A stretch of 53,995 bases of DNA from contig JADLDB010000134.1 in assembly GCA_020846875.1 (NCBI GenBank), forward strand, positions 1 to 53,995, written 5' to 3'. Under the pieces are notes generated by a model. The model ran no database searches, had not been told where the DNA came from, and saw only the letters and a program-made list of their open reading frames with translations. The position numbers were made by a program, and so were the translations under genes. Of this stretch, positions 8,630 through 16,138 are shown one piece after another. The number at the start of each line of letters is the position of its first letter. Within the stretch, counting starts at the first letter, position 1. The DNA comes from Myxococcales bacterium. GTDB taxonomy: Bacteria > Myxococcota > Myxococcia > Myxococcales > Myxococcaceae.

Positions 8630-9498
8630 GGGCCACCTCCGTCACAGGAGGCGCCGGAGTTGATCCACTCCAGCAGGGCCGGCTGGTGGCTGGGCAGCAG
8701 CACGCCCTGGTGCGCCTTCAGCCCGTAGGGCGGCCCGGTGTACTGCATCAGCTTCGAGCGCGCCGGCTCGCACGGCAGCACCGAGGGCCGCGCGCACCCC
8801 GACGCCCGCACCGCCTCGCAGCTGTCCGGAAGAAAGCAGCCCGCGTCGCGCACATTCTGTGGGGTGTGGCAGCCCGCCTCCCGCGCGCAGGTGGCCGGGG
8901 TGATGATGCTGGCCACCCGCTGGTAGCCCACCCCCGCGTCGAGACACGCCGGCACGCCGCCGCCGCCTCCTCCGCCGCCCGTGCCGCCATCGTCGGCGCC
9001 GCCGCCGCCTCCTCCCGCGCCGCCGCCCGCGCCCGCGTCCCACGCCGCGCCCGCCACCCAGTCGGCCAGCGCCTTCCACCGCGCGTCCTCCTTCGTCGGG
9101 TAGACGTTCTTCCCGAAGGCGTCCACGCCCTCGTGGCCCGCGCCGCCGGCCGCCTCTTGCAGCGGCTTGCGCAACAGGTCGGACAGGGCAGCGGCGGTGG
9201 GCGCCGCCGACAGCCGCGCGCGCTCGAAGTTGGCCTGGTGCTCCTCGGGGACGAGGCCGTCGGTGGGCAGCCCTGCGCGCAGGCGCAGCCCCGCGGGAGA
9301 GAAGAGGCGCAGGGGCCGCTGCGGCGCTCCGTGGCAGTTGCTGAAGGCGCAGCTGTGCAGAAGCTCCGGCTCGACGACGGCCTCGAAGTACGCCCGGTCC
9401 AGCGCCGGCGCCGTCTGTACCGGGTTGCCGGGCGGACTGCCCGCGCAGGGGAAGGTGAGGGCCGCGCCGAAGACGGTGAGGGAGAAGAGGGCGCGCAT
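8620..9498 (-). CDS. Exported protein with CX4CH and CX5CH motifs and Gly-rich linker
   Basis: The 292-residue protein has an N-terminal hydrophobic signal with PC18AG, possibly a lipoprotein. After it comes C50-AFSN-C55-H56-G, a CX4CH motif, then a Gly/Asp linker at about 155-182, then C204-AREAG-C210-H211, with eight further Cys nearby. Such CX4CH pairs occur in planctomycete-type cytochrome-like domains, where heme attachment has been proposed but is less certain than for CxxCH. Local sequence LHSCAFSNCHG...RPLRL parallels LNCSMIGCHG...RPYF in the protein at 12796-13608. It starts 4 bp after the DUF3570 stop and overlaps the next gene by 10 bp, so the operon is tight. Electron transfer is an inference. 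Confidence 0.85.
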   Translation of the reverse strand: MRALFSLTVFGAALTFPCAGSPPGNPVQTAPALDRAYFEAVVEPELLHSCAFSNCHGAPQRPLRLFSPAGLRLRAGLPTDGLVPEEHQANFERARLSAAPTAAALSDLLRKPLQEAAGGAGHEGVDAFGKNVYPTKEDARWKALADWVAGAAWDAGAGGGAGGGGGGADDGGTGGGGGGGGVPACLDAGVGYQRVASIITPATCAREAGCHTPQNVRDAGCFLPDSCEAVRASGCARPSVLPCEPARSKLMQYTGPPYGLKAHQGVLLPSHQPALLEWINSGASCDGGGPWP

Positions 9499-9502
9499 GG
9501 CG

Positions 9503-10576
9503 TTAGAAGTCCACCCCCACGCCGGCCTGGGTGATGAGGGCCCACCGCGTCGGCAGCCGCGGGAAGTCGGGGTACTGGAAGTACATCCCCTCCACCTTGG
9601 CGTCCACGCGCACCACCGCGCCGCTCTTCTTGCTGCGCAGGGGCAGCCACTCCAGCTTCACCCCGAAGAGGTGCGAGGTGAAGGCCGACAGCTCCCGGTC
9701 CGCGGACAGGTACGCCTTCGGCGCGTCGTAGAAGGACTGGTAGAAGTACGCGCCGTTCTGCACGTAGAAGCGGTAGCGCAGCCGCACCGTCAGCGCGTCG
9801 AAGTCGAGGACGAGGCGCGCCTCCGCGGTGTGCGAGAGCAGCGACCAGGTGTCGGCGTAGAGGCGGTAGTCGAGGTGCGCCACCAGCAGGCCCACGTACT
9901 GCTTCACGCCCACCGCGCCCGCTACCCGGAAGCGGCTGCCCGGCTCCGTCTCGGGCAGCAACGTCACCGCGTCTCCCAGTTGCACGCGCACCTTGCGGTA
10001 CGGGCTGGCCAGCATGCCGTTGGACTGGGCCACCGTGGCGGCGACTTGCGCGATGGTGCGCGGCGTCAGCGTGTATGTCGCCGCGAGGTCGCCGCTCCAG
10101 TCGGACATCGGCGCCACGTACGCGGGGTCGTCGGCGCGCCCCACCAGGTTGGACATGAAGCCCACCCGCGCGGTGACGCCCAGGTTCCGCTGGAGGAACT
10201 CCCGGGTAAAGGAGAGCGAGCCGCCGTTGGAGGTGTAGTCCCGCTCGCGCGCGTGCATGTACGCGGCGCTCACCTGCCCGCCCAGCACCGCCTGCCCCAG
10301 GCCGAAGTCGACCTCCTGCCGCCGGTCGTAGATGCGCGGGCTGGCGGTGGTGCGCACGTCCACCGAGGCGGAGGAGACGACGTCTTCGGTGTAGGTGGCG
10401 TTGACGGAGGTGCCGGTGCCGAAGGTGGCGCTGCCGGTGACGTGCGGCGAGACGACGATGGTGGCGTCGCTGTCCGCGTACACCTGCACCTTGGAGGACA
10501 CCACCACGTCGGCGGCCTGCGCGCCGGCCGCCAGCGCCGCACCGAGGGAGACGAGGGCCCTCAGTTGCAGCCGCAT
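9503..10576 (-). CDS. DUF3570 outer-membrane beta-barrel protein
   Basis: The 357-residue protein has a signal peptide ending GAQAA and continuous amphipathic beta strands ending GVGVDF, with the terminal Phe expected of an outer-membrane barrel. Patterns such as the early strand VVSSKVQVYADSD, a DRRQEVDFG segment and repeated Y-rich strands fit DUF3570. In other bacteria I know this family next to DUF4266 and ApbE, as here. ATG 10576 was chosen because the signal peptide follows it; it overlaps the DUF4266 stop by 16 bp, which suggests translational coupling. Its role is unknown; a porin-like conduit or anchor for the redox proteins of the operon is an inference. Confidence 0.88.
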   Translation of the reverse strand: MRLQLRALVSLGAALAAGAQAADVVVSSKVQVYADSDATIVVSPHVTGSATFGTGTSVNATYTEDVVSSASVDVRTTASPRIYDRRQEVDFGLGQAVLGGQVSAAYMHARERDYTSNGGSLSFTREFLQRNLGVTARVGFMSNLVGRADDPAYVAPMSDWSGDLAATYTLTPRTIAQVAATVAQSNGMLASPYRKVRVQLGDAVTLLPETEPGSRFRVAGAVGVKQYVGLLVAHLDYRLYADTWSLLSHTAEARLVLDFDALTVRLRYRFYVQNGAYFYQSFYDAPKAYLSADRELSAFTSHLFGVKLEWLPLRSKKSGAVVRVDAKVEGMYFQYPDFPRLPTRWALITQAGVGVDF

Positions 10577-10770
10577 CCGCCTCCCCGGGCCCCGCGCGCG
10601 CCGGACGAGCCTTCCCTGCTGTCCACCAGGTGGTTCTCCAGCACCTGCTCGTCGCTGTCCTCGTTGAACTGCATGCAGCGCTTCGACAGCAGCCCGCGCT
10701 GGGGCGCGGAGACGAGGACGCACGAGGGCAGGAGGGCCAACACCGTGCACAGGGCCAGCGCGCGACGCAT
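10561..10770 (-). CDS. DUF4266 small lipoprotein with C-terminal CGCN tail
   Basis: This 69-residue protein matches the DUF4266 pattern: a lipoprotein signal (ALLPSC17), a short middle with RGLLSKRCMQF, an acidic helix, then SSGARGARGGGCGCN at the extreme C-terminus. The Gly-rich tail ending C66-G-C68-N is the hallmark of the family and suggests metal binding, modification or cross-linking at the tip. It is the first gene of the minus-strand operon and overlaps DUF3570. ATG 10770 gives the signal peptide directly; a longer open frame upstream has no such logic. The SSGAR stretch resembles part of the ApbE acceptor motif but has Arg where Thr or Ser should be, so flavinylation at that residue is not expected. 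Confidence 0.88.
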   Translation of the reverse strand: MRRALALCTVLALLPSCVLVSAPQRGLLSKRCMQFNEDSDEQVLENHLVDSREGSSGARGARGGGCGCN

Positions 10771-10844
10771 CGACGCGCGAGCGTACCCCGACTGTCCCCC
10801 CCCCGCCGAAGGAGAGAGGTGCGCACCCGTGACCACCTCCGGCG

Positions 10845-11819
10845 TCAGCGGCCGCGGGCCTTGCGTTCGGCCTCCAGGGCCTTCAGTCGCGCGGCCGCGC
10901 CGGAGAAGTCCGGCCACAGCTCCAGCGCGCGGCGGTAGGCGGCCAGGGCCTCGTCGTACTCCTCCGCCGCCGCGTGCGCCTCGGCCTTGCCGAACCAGGC
11001 CTGGGGTTGAGTGGGCGCCAGGCACACCAGCGTCTCGTACGCGGCGCGCGCCTCTTCCTGCAGGCCGGCGGCCCGGTACGCGCCTGCCGCGCGAAACCAG
11101 GTGGGCGCCTCGGTGCCCCGGGCCGCGAGGTACGCCCGGTAGGCCCGGCGGGCCGCCTCGCTTCCGCGCAGCGTCTCCACGAAGGACTGGTGGGAGATGG
11201 GCAGCTTCGCCCCTTCTGCGTCGAAGGCCGCGCGGAAGGCCGCCTCGGCCTGCGCTTGGTCGAGGTGCTCCAGGCAGCCCGCGCGGGCCTGGCGGGCCTG
11301 GGCCCGGCGGAAGTCATCGGTGAGGACGCGCACGGGGCGCCCGTGGAGCTTCAGCGTGCGGTTGTCGGGCTCGGCCAGCACCTCGTCCCACGCGGCCACC
11401 GCGGCCTCGTCGCGTCGCAGGGCGGTGAGGGCCTGGGCGCGGCCGAAGAGGGCCTCGGGTTCGTCCGCCCGCAGCGCCAGCGTGCGCTCGAAGGCGTCCA
11501 GCGCGGCCTCGTCCCGTCGCAGCCGCGCGAGGCACTGCGCCATCGACAGCCAGACGTCCGCGTCATCGGGGCTCAAGTGCGTGGCTTGCACGAAGGCGTC
11601 CAGCGCCTCCTCGTGGCGCTCGAGGCTGGCGAGGGTGAAGGCCCGCTGGCGCGCCGCGCCCCGGTGCGAAGGGTCCAGGGCCAGCGCCTGCTCGAAGGCC
11701 GCCACCGCGTCCTCCAGGTCGCCCCGGTACTCGGACAGCCGGTCCGCGCCGCGCGAGAGGTCCAGGCACCACTCGCCCTTGTCAAACCACGCTTCCGCTG
11801 TCGTCGGCGCCGGGTCCAC
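10845..11819 (-). CDS. TPR-repeat protein
   Basis: The 324-residue protein has no signal peptide and consists almost entirely of TPR helices: residues about 10-165 carry four units with the usual spacing (DAVAAFEQALALDP, EALDAFVQATHLSP, AALDAFERTLALR, AAVAAWDEVL), and three more follow at 230-315. A non-TPR insert around residues 160-215 includes DNRTLKLHGRPVRVLTDDFRRAQ. It would act as a cytoplasmic protein-protein scaffold; no enzyme motif is visible. It starts at GTG 11819 and ends 74 bp before the DUF4266 start on the same strand, so it could be the head of that operon or independent. Confidence 0.8.
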   Translation of the reverse strand: MDPAPTTAEAWFDKGEWCLDLSRGADRLSEYRGDLEDAVAAFEQALALDPSHRGAARQRAFTLASLERHEEALDAFVQATHLSPDDADVWLSMAQCLARLRRDEAALDAFERTLALRADEPEALFGRAQALTALRRDEAAVAAWDEVLAEPDNRTLKLHGRPVRVLTDDFRRAQARQARAGCLEHLDQAQAEAAFRAAFDAEGAKLPISHQSFVETLRGSEAARRAYRAYLAARGTEAPTWFRAAGAYRAAGLQEEARAAYETLVCLAPTQPQAWFGKAEAHAAAEEYDEALAAYRRALELWPDFSGAAARLKALEAERKARGR

Positions 11820-11966
11820 CCCGCCAGTCTAGGCGGGCTCTCGCGCTGAACTCTTAAGGGGCGCGGTGAGCCTGCCTCATCCTTCCTCCAGTCAGGCCTT
11901 GTCCCGGGCGGCCAGTTCGGGCAGGATGCCCGTGAATTTGAAAGTCAGTCGCAAAGTGGAGCCCTC

Positions 11967-12197
11967 ATGTACGTCTGTATCTGCAAGGCCGTCACGGACC
12001 GGGTGGTGGACCAGGCCATCGAGGCCGGCGCGGCGTCGGTGGGCGCGGTGGGCGAGGCGACGGGCGCGGGGACGGACTGCGGCTGCTGCCAGAATGCCAT
12101 CGCCCGCCGGCTGGCCCGCGCGGCCGGGGGCTGCGGCGGCGCGTGCAGCACTTGCCCTGCGCAAAACGGTGCGGCGCAGGCGGGGGCGACGGGTTAG
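11967..12197 (+). CDS. bfd: Bacterioferritin-associated ferredoxin, [2Fe-2S]
   Basis: The 76-residue protein has C4-x-C6 at the N-terminus and C38-G-C-C41, the CxC...CxxC ligand set of Bfd, which binds a [2Fe-2S] cluster and delivers electrons to bacterioferritin to release stored iron. The C-terminal 20 residues add four more Cys residues (GGCGGACSTC) that standard Bfd lacks, which may be an extra metal site or simply a tail. It lies 30 bp upstream of the bacterioferritin gene on the same strand, the expected pairing. Iron control is likely by analogy, but no convincing Fur-type operator was found upstream. Confidence 0.93.
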   Translation: MYVCICKAVTDRVVDQAIEAGAASVGAVGEATGAGTDCGCCQNAIARRLARAAGGCGGACSTCPAQNGAAQAGATG

Positions 12198-12227
12198 GGT
12201 CCTTCCATTCTGACGCCGGGAGGGGCC

Positions 12228-12704
12228 ATGAAGGGTGATGCGAAGGTCATCGCGCTGCTCAACGACATCCTCACTGCCGAGCTGACGGCCATCAACCAGT
12301 ACTTCCTGCACGCCGAGCTCTGCGAGCACTGGGGCTTCGAGCGGCTGCACCACCGGCTGCGCAAGGAGTCCATCGAGGAGATGAGGCACGCGGAGAAGCT
12401 CGTCCACCGCATCCTCTTCCTCGAGGGCTTGCCCAACCTGCAGAAGTTGAACAAGGTGGGCGTGGGCCAGACGGTGGCCGAGCAATTCCAACTGGACCTG
12501 GCCGTCGAGCTGGAGGCGGTCAAGCGCCTCAACGACGCCATCGAGGCCTGCCGCGCGGTGGGTGACGGCGGCACCCGGGAAGTCCTCGAGCACATCCTCC
12601 GCGAGGAGGAAGGGCACGTCGACTGGACCGAGACGCAGTTGGAGGCGATGAAGACGGTGGGCGAGCAGAACTACCTGGCCGAGCAACTGAAGAAGGAAGA
12701 GTAG
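12228..12704 (+). CDS. bfr: Bacterioferritin
   Basis: The 158-residue protein matches bacterioferritin position by position: ferroxidase ligands E18, E51, H54, E94, E127 and H130 are all present, and M52 is the residue that ligates the inter-subunit heme. It stores iron as ferric mineral in a 24-subunit shell, with ferroxidation at the dinuclear site. It is preceded by bfd and followed, after 91 bp, by the second CX4CH/reeler gene pair, which may share the iron or heme theme. The ATG at 12228 follows a GGGAGGGG ribosome site. Confidence 0.97.
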   Translation: MKGDAKVIALLNDILTAELTAINQYFLHAELCEHWGFERLHHRLRKESIEEMRHAEKLVHRILFLEGLPNLQKLNKVGVGQTVAEQFQLDLAVELEAVKRLNDAIEACRAVGDGGTREVLEHILREEEGHVDWTETQLEAMKTVGEQNYLAEQLKKEE

Positions 12705-12795
12705 GCCGCGCGCCCGCGCCGACTCGACGGACTCCCCCGTAGACCGAAGTCCGGTACACTCCGGTGCTCACGGCCGAAGCCGAAGGGGAGACGGA

Positions 12796-13608
12796 ATGCA
12801 CCTGCGCCGAGTGGTGGTGCCGCTGCTGATTCTCGCAGCGGCGTGGAGCTGCGGCAGCCCGACCAACCCGGACCTCGACGGAGGAGCAGGCGGAGGAGCC
12901 GCCGGCGGTGGCTCCGGCGGCGGAGGGGGAGGCGCGGGCGGCGGCAGCGTGGGTGGCGGCACGGGTGGCGGCGGCAGCGCGGGCGGAGGCGGCGGCTCCA
13001 GCGACGGCGGCTGCCCGGAAGACTGGGTGTGCGGCACCTGGGTGCCGGTGCCCGACGCCGGCGTGGCCACCCGCACCTGCATCGACCAGAACGCCAGCGG
13101 CACCACCGTCTGCAAGCCCGGTGAAGGGCCGGTGCCCCTGCCGCCCCTGGACTACAACTTCTTCCGCTGCCGGGTCCACCCGGTGCTGGCCCTCAACTGC
13201 TCGATGATTGGGTGCCACGGCGACGCGCAGCGCCCGTACTTCATCTACGCGCGCGGGCGGATGCGCATCCACGAGACGGTGACGATGGCCTGGCCGGGGT
13301 GCCTCATCAACACGCCGCAGACCTTCGACGTGTACGACCGCGCCACCGCCACCGTGCAGTGCTGGGGGAACATGGCGCTGCGCCCGCGCGAGTGGGCCAA
13401 CAACTTCGACATGAGCCGCGCCCTGGCTCTCGACACCACCGCGCCCGCCGACTCCGAGCTCCTCGCGCAGCCCAACAGCCAGTCCTCCTTCGCCCACGCC
13501 GGCATGAAGTTCTGGGACCCCTCCTCGCCCGACTTCCAGACGCTGGCCCTCTGGTTGGACGGGGGCACGCAGGCCACCTGCGACGCCGGCTTCAACGACC
13601 ACAACTGA
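12796..13608 (+). CDS. Lipoprotein with Gly-rich linker and CX4CH motif
   Basis: The 270-residue protein has a lipoprotein signal (AAAWSC19), a Gly-rich linker at about 29-68, a Cys-rich stretch (C73 to C106), then RVHPVLALNCSMIGCHG with C135-SMIG-C140-H141, a CX4CH motif, and a C-terminal region with FWDPSSPDFQTLALWLDGG, which recalls the closing segment of planctomycete-cytochrome-like domains where a short helix precedes the end. It is a paralogue in layout of 8620-9498. The ATG has a strong GGGGAGA ribosome site. The next gene, a CxxCH/reeler protein, starts 23 bp downstream, repeating the order seen in the minus-strand operon. Heme attachment is not proven by sequence. Confidence 0.87.
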   Translation: MHLRRVVVPLLILAAAWSCGSPTNPDLDGGAGGGAAGGGSGGGGGGAGGGSVGGGTGGGGSAGGGGGSSDGGCPEDWVCGTWVPVPDAGVATRTCIDQNASGTTVCKPGEGPVPLPPLDYNFFRCRVHPVLALNCSMIGCHGDAQRPYFIYARGRMRIHETVTMAWPGCLINTPQTFDVYDRATATVQCWGNMALRPREWANNFDMSRALALDTTAPADSELLAQPNSQSSFAHAGMKFWDPSSPDFQTLALWLDGGTQATCDAGFNDHN

Positions 13609-13631
13609 CTTTCACGAAGGACGCCACCTCC

Positions 13632-14327
13632 ATGAAGCGCTTCCGACTTGCAGTGCTGGGCGTGCTCCTCCTCGCGGGCGCGGTGCGGGCCTGGCAGTAC
13701 GAAGACGAATTCACCCTGGACCAGATGGGCGGGCGGCCCGGCGGCGGCGGCAACTGGGCCACCGGCGGCCAGCGCGAGCACAAGGTGACGTGCGTGATGT
13801 GCCACGTGCTGCCCGACGCCGGCTTCCCGTCCCGCATCAGCGCCAACGTCACCTTCTCGCCCGCGCTCACCTCGGCGGCGGACGGCGGCAGCGCCTACCT
13901 GCGCAACACCACCTACGACGTCACCGTGGCGATGGTGGGCGAGCACCTGGGCCTGTCCGGCACCGGCGCCAACCACAACCAGATGGCCGCGTCCTTCGAG
14001 GACGGGCAGGGGCGGTACGCGGGGCGCCTGCGCTCGGACACCGGCTTCGCCAAGGGCGGCAACTGCCCCACCACCCTGACGGCAGCGCACTTCAACGCCT
14101 ACGACGCGGGCAGCACCACCGTCACCTTCGCCGGCTGCAACGCCGTCGTCGGGCGGGGGCGCGGCGCCAACGCCAGCGGCCACACCACCTGGCGCTTCCA
14201 GTGGACGGCCCCGGACGGCGGCGGGCCCATCACCCTCTACTACGGCGTCACCGACGCCAGCGGCGACGAGAAGACGCTCGGCGACGACTCGGTGATGGGC
14301 GCCAGGGTGCTGGAGCAGGGAAACTGA
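13632..14327 (+). CDS. CxxCH/reeler-like (choice-of-anchor V) exported protein
   Basis: The 231-residue protein has a signal peptide (LLLAGAVRA), then C54-V-M-C57-H58, a standard heme-c motif, and a beta domain with LRNTTYDVTVAM, a conserved Cys pair (GGNCPTTLTA, FAGCNA), TTWRFQWTAPDGG and ITLYYGVTDASGDEKTLGDDS. The W-x-F-x-W-T-A-P and the Gly-Asp-x-x-x-x-D ending are shared with the N-terminal half of the protein at 6812-8629, but here no C-terminal anchor or fused barrel follows. It sits directly behind the CX4CH lipoprotein. A role in envelope electron transfer or in presenting heme is inferred from the motif only. Confidence 0.87.
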   Translation: MKRFRLAVLGVLLLAGAVRAWQYEDEFTLDQMGGRPGGGGNWATGGQREHKVTCVMCHVLPDAGFPSRISANVTFSPALTSAADGGSAYLRNTTYDVTVAMVGEHLGLSGTGANHNQMAASFEDGQGRYAGRLRSDTGFAKGGNCPTTLTAAHFNAYDAGSTTVTFAGCNAVVGRGRGANASGHTTWRFQWTAPDGGGPITLYYGVTDASGDEKTLGDDSVMGARVLEQGN

Positions 14328-14519
14328 AGCCCCTCACCCGGCGCCGAGGTGCCGGGTAAACCAGTCACCAGCCAACCGGGCCACATCCTCCAGCGCGCCG
14401 GGCCTTCTTCCACCCGCTGCATCGGGCGCACCACCGCCGCACCCGACAAGGGCTCCCCTCGGAGAAGGGCGCAACGGCTTCGCCGGGCGCCGCCGCCCGC
14501 CCCCTCTCTCGCGCGGGCC

Positions 14520-15440
14520 TTACAGCCAGCGCTTGCGCCAGAAGAAGAAGGCCACCGCCCCGGCCACGGTGAAGGAGCCGAGCAGGACGAAGAAGAAGGC
14601 CAGCGGGTGGTGCTGAAGAGGCAGGTCCACGTTCATCCCGTAGAAGCTGGCCACCATGGTGGGGAAGGTGAGCACCAAGGTGAGGGCGGTCAGCACCTTC
14701 ATCACGACGTTCAGGTTGTTGGAGATGATGGAGGCGAAGGCGTCCATCATCTGCGAGAGGATTTCTTCGGTGATGCGCGTCATCTGCAGCGCCTGGCGAA
14801 GCTCCACCTGTGCGTCTTCCAGGAGCGCCTGGTCCTCGGCCGAGACGGCGAAGCGCGCGTCCTTCGGCAGGCGCGACAGCATCAACTCATTGGCCTCCAG
14901 CCCGGTGGTGAAGTGGACCAGCGCCTTCTGGTACTTGAGCAGCCCCAGCACCTCGCGGTTGCGCAGGCTGGCCTCGAGCTCTTCTTCCAGGGTGTCCACG
15001 GCGCGCTCGATGTCGCGCAGGTGCGCGAGGTAGTTGGCGGCGCAGACGCCCACCAGGTTCAGGACGAAGTGGTTGGTGCGCGAGGGGTCCAGGCCCTGCC
15101 GCGCGGCCAGCGCTGCCGCCAGCTCCGCGCCGCCGGCCGACACCGTCACCACCAGGCCCTCGCGGAAGATGACGCCCAGCGTGGTGGTGCGGAAGGGCAC
15201 TCCGTCGCCGTTGCCGGGCGCCGGCACGCGCAGCACCACCAGCGCGCAGGCGCCGTCGTGGTCCACCCGGGCCACCTCATCGGGGTCCAACGCGTAGGCC
15301 AGCAGCGCCGGGGCGATGCCCGCGGCCTCGAGCGCCCTTCGTTCCTCTGCGCCCGGCGCCGCCGCGTGCACCCAGCCGGACGCCGGCAGCGTGCCCAGCG
15401 GCTCCAGGGCGTGCGTCTTCTCGTTCCAGCGCTGCAGCAC
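14520..15440 (-). CDS. CorA-family divalent cation transporter
   Basis: The 306-residue protein has the CorA layout: a soluble N-terminal alpha/beta domain, a long helical funnel, and two C-terminal transmembrane helices, the first ending in the YGMN signature (YGMNVDLPLQ) that forms the pore selectivity filter for Mg2+ and related ions. The cytoplasmic tail ends WRKRWL, the basic patch usual in the family. It starts at GTG 15440. The protein at 17603-18622 is a second, distant member, so this locus carries two. It is followed at its 3' end by a 192-bp stretch with no clear gene. Confidence 0.92.
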   Translation of the reverse strand: MLQRWNEKTHALEPLGTLPASGWVHAAAPGAEERRALEAAGIAPALLAYALDPDEVARVDHDGACALVVLRVPAPGNGDGVPFRTTTLGVIFREGLVVTVSAGGAELAAALAARQGLDPSRTNHFVLNLVGVCAANYLAHLRDIERAVDTLEEELEASLRNREVLGLLKYQKALVHFTTGLEANELMLSRLPKDARFAVSAEDQALLEDAQVELRQALQMTRITEEILSQMMDAFASIISNNLNVVMKVLTALTLVLTFPTMVASFYGMNVDLPLQHHPLAFFFVLLGSFTVAGAVAFFFWRKRWL

Positions 15441-15472
15441 GGCGCCCTTCTACGCCGAGGAGGAAGCCGGTG

Positions 15473-16108
15473 CTACCAGGTGAAGGCCACCGCCGGCGCG
15501 AGGCCCGACAGCCCACCTGCGTCGCGCAGCGGGGACACCGAGGCCGACACCTTCAGCTCGCCCGGCTTGAAGAGCTCCATGAAGAGGACGGCGCCCAGCG
15601 CGGCGAAGGCCGGGGCGACGAAGACGGAGATGGCCATGGCGCCGGACAAGTCGGCAGGCCCGGCCACCGCGCGGCCGATGAGGTAGCCCACCCCCAGGCC
15701 GGCCAGTTGCCCCACCGCCGCGCCCAGCAGCGCATGGAGGAGGCTGCCTGGCACCGAGCGCTGGGACGCGTCCATCAGCCCGATGAGCCAGGAGGCCCCC
15801 GCCGCCATCACCGCCGGCAGCGCGCCCAGCAACAGAATGTCCCCCGCGTCCGGCGGCCACTGCAGCCCGCCCTGGCCGATGTTGTACAGCACGCCCACCA
15901 GCACGCCCGCGTAGGCCGCCACCGTGCCCACCGTGAACTCCAGGAGGCCGATGAGCGGGTTGAAGGACTTGTGGCGCTCCTCCTGCGGCGTGAGGGACGC
16001 GCTGCGCGCCGGTGCGGCGGCGGCGGGCGGGGAAGCTTCAGGAGGCGCGGACGCCGGGGCCTCGGTGGCGCCCAGGTGCAGCGCGAGCGCCAGGGTGAGG
16101 GTCAGCAT
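15473..16108 (-). CDS. Multi-pass membrane protein, unrecognised
   Basis: The 211-residue protein has an N-terminal signal-like helix (LTLTLALALHLG), an Ala/Pro-rich stretch to about residue 45, then four or five hydrophobic helices (for example FTVGTVAAYAGVLVGVLYNIG, ILLLGALPAVMAAGASWLIG and LLGAAVGQLAGLGVGYLIG). No catalytic or binding motif is visible. It lies 32 bp upstream of the CorA gene on the same strand and may be co-transcribed with it; the function is unknown. The start ATG at 16108 is the only one giving the signal peptide. Confidence 0.75.
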   Translation of the reverse strand: MLTLTLALALHLGATEAPASAPPEASPPAAAAPARSASLTPQEERHKSFNPLIGLLEFTVGTVAAYAGVLVGVLYNIGQGGLQWPPDAGDILLLGALPAVMAAGASWLIGLMDASQRSVPGSLLHALLGAAVGQLAGLGVGYLIGRAVAGPADLSGAMAISVFVAPAFAALGAVLFMELFKPGELKVSASVSPLRDAGGLSGLAPAVAFTW

Positions 16109-16138
16109 GCGCCCAGTGTAGCCCGCCCGGGCTGGCTT

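Noticed and set aside
11900-11966. Possible Fur-type operator upstream of bfd (TTTGAAAGTCAGTCGCAAA)
   Set aside because: The halves match only at TTTG/CAAA and do not fit a known Fur or RirA consensus.
14328-14519. Possible relic of a hydrolase C-terminus on the minus strand (EDVARLAGDWFTRHLGAG and a stop)
   Set aside because: Only 18 residues fit a hydrolase-like end, with the frame changing just upstream. The match is too short to support a pseudogene.
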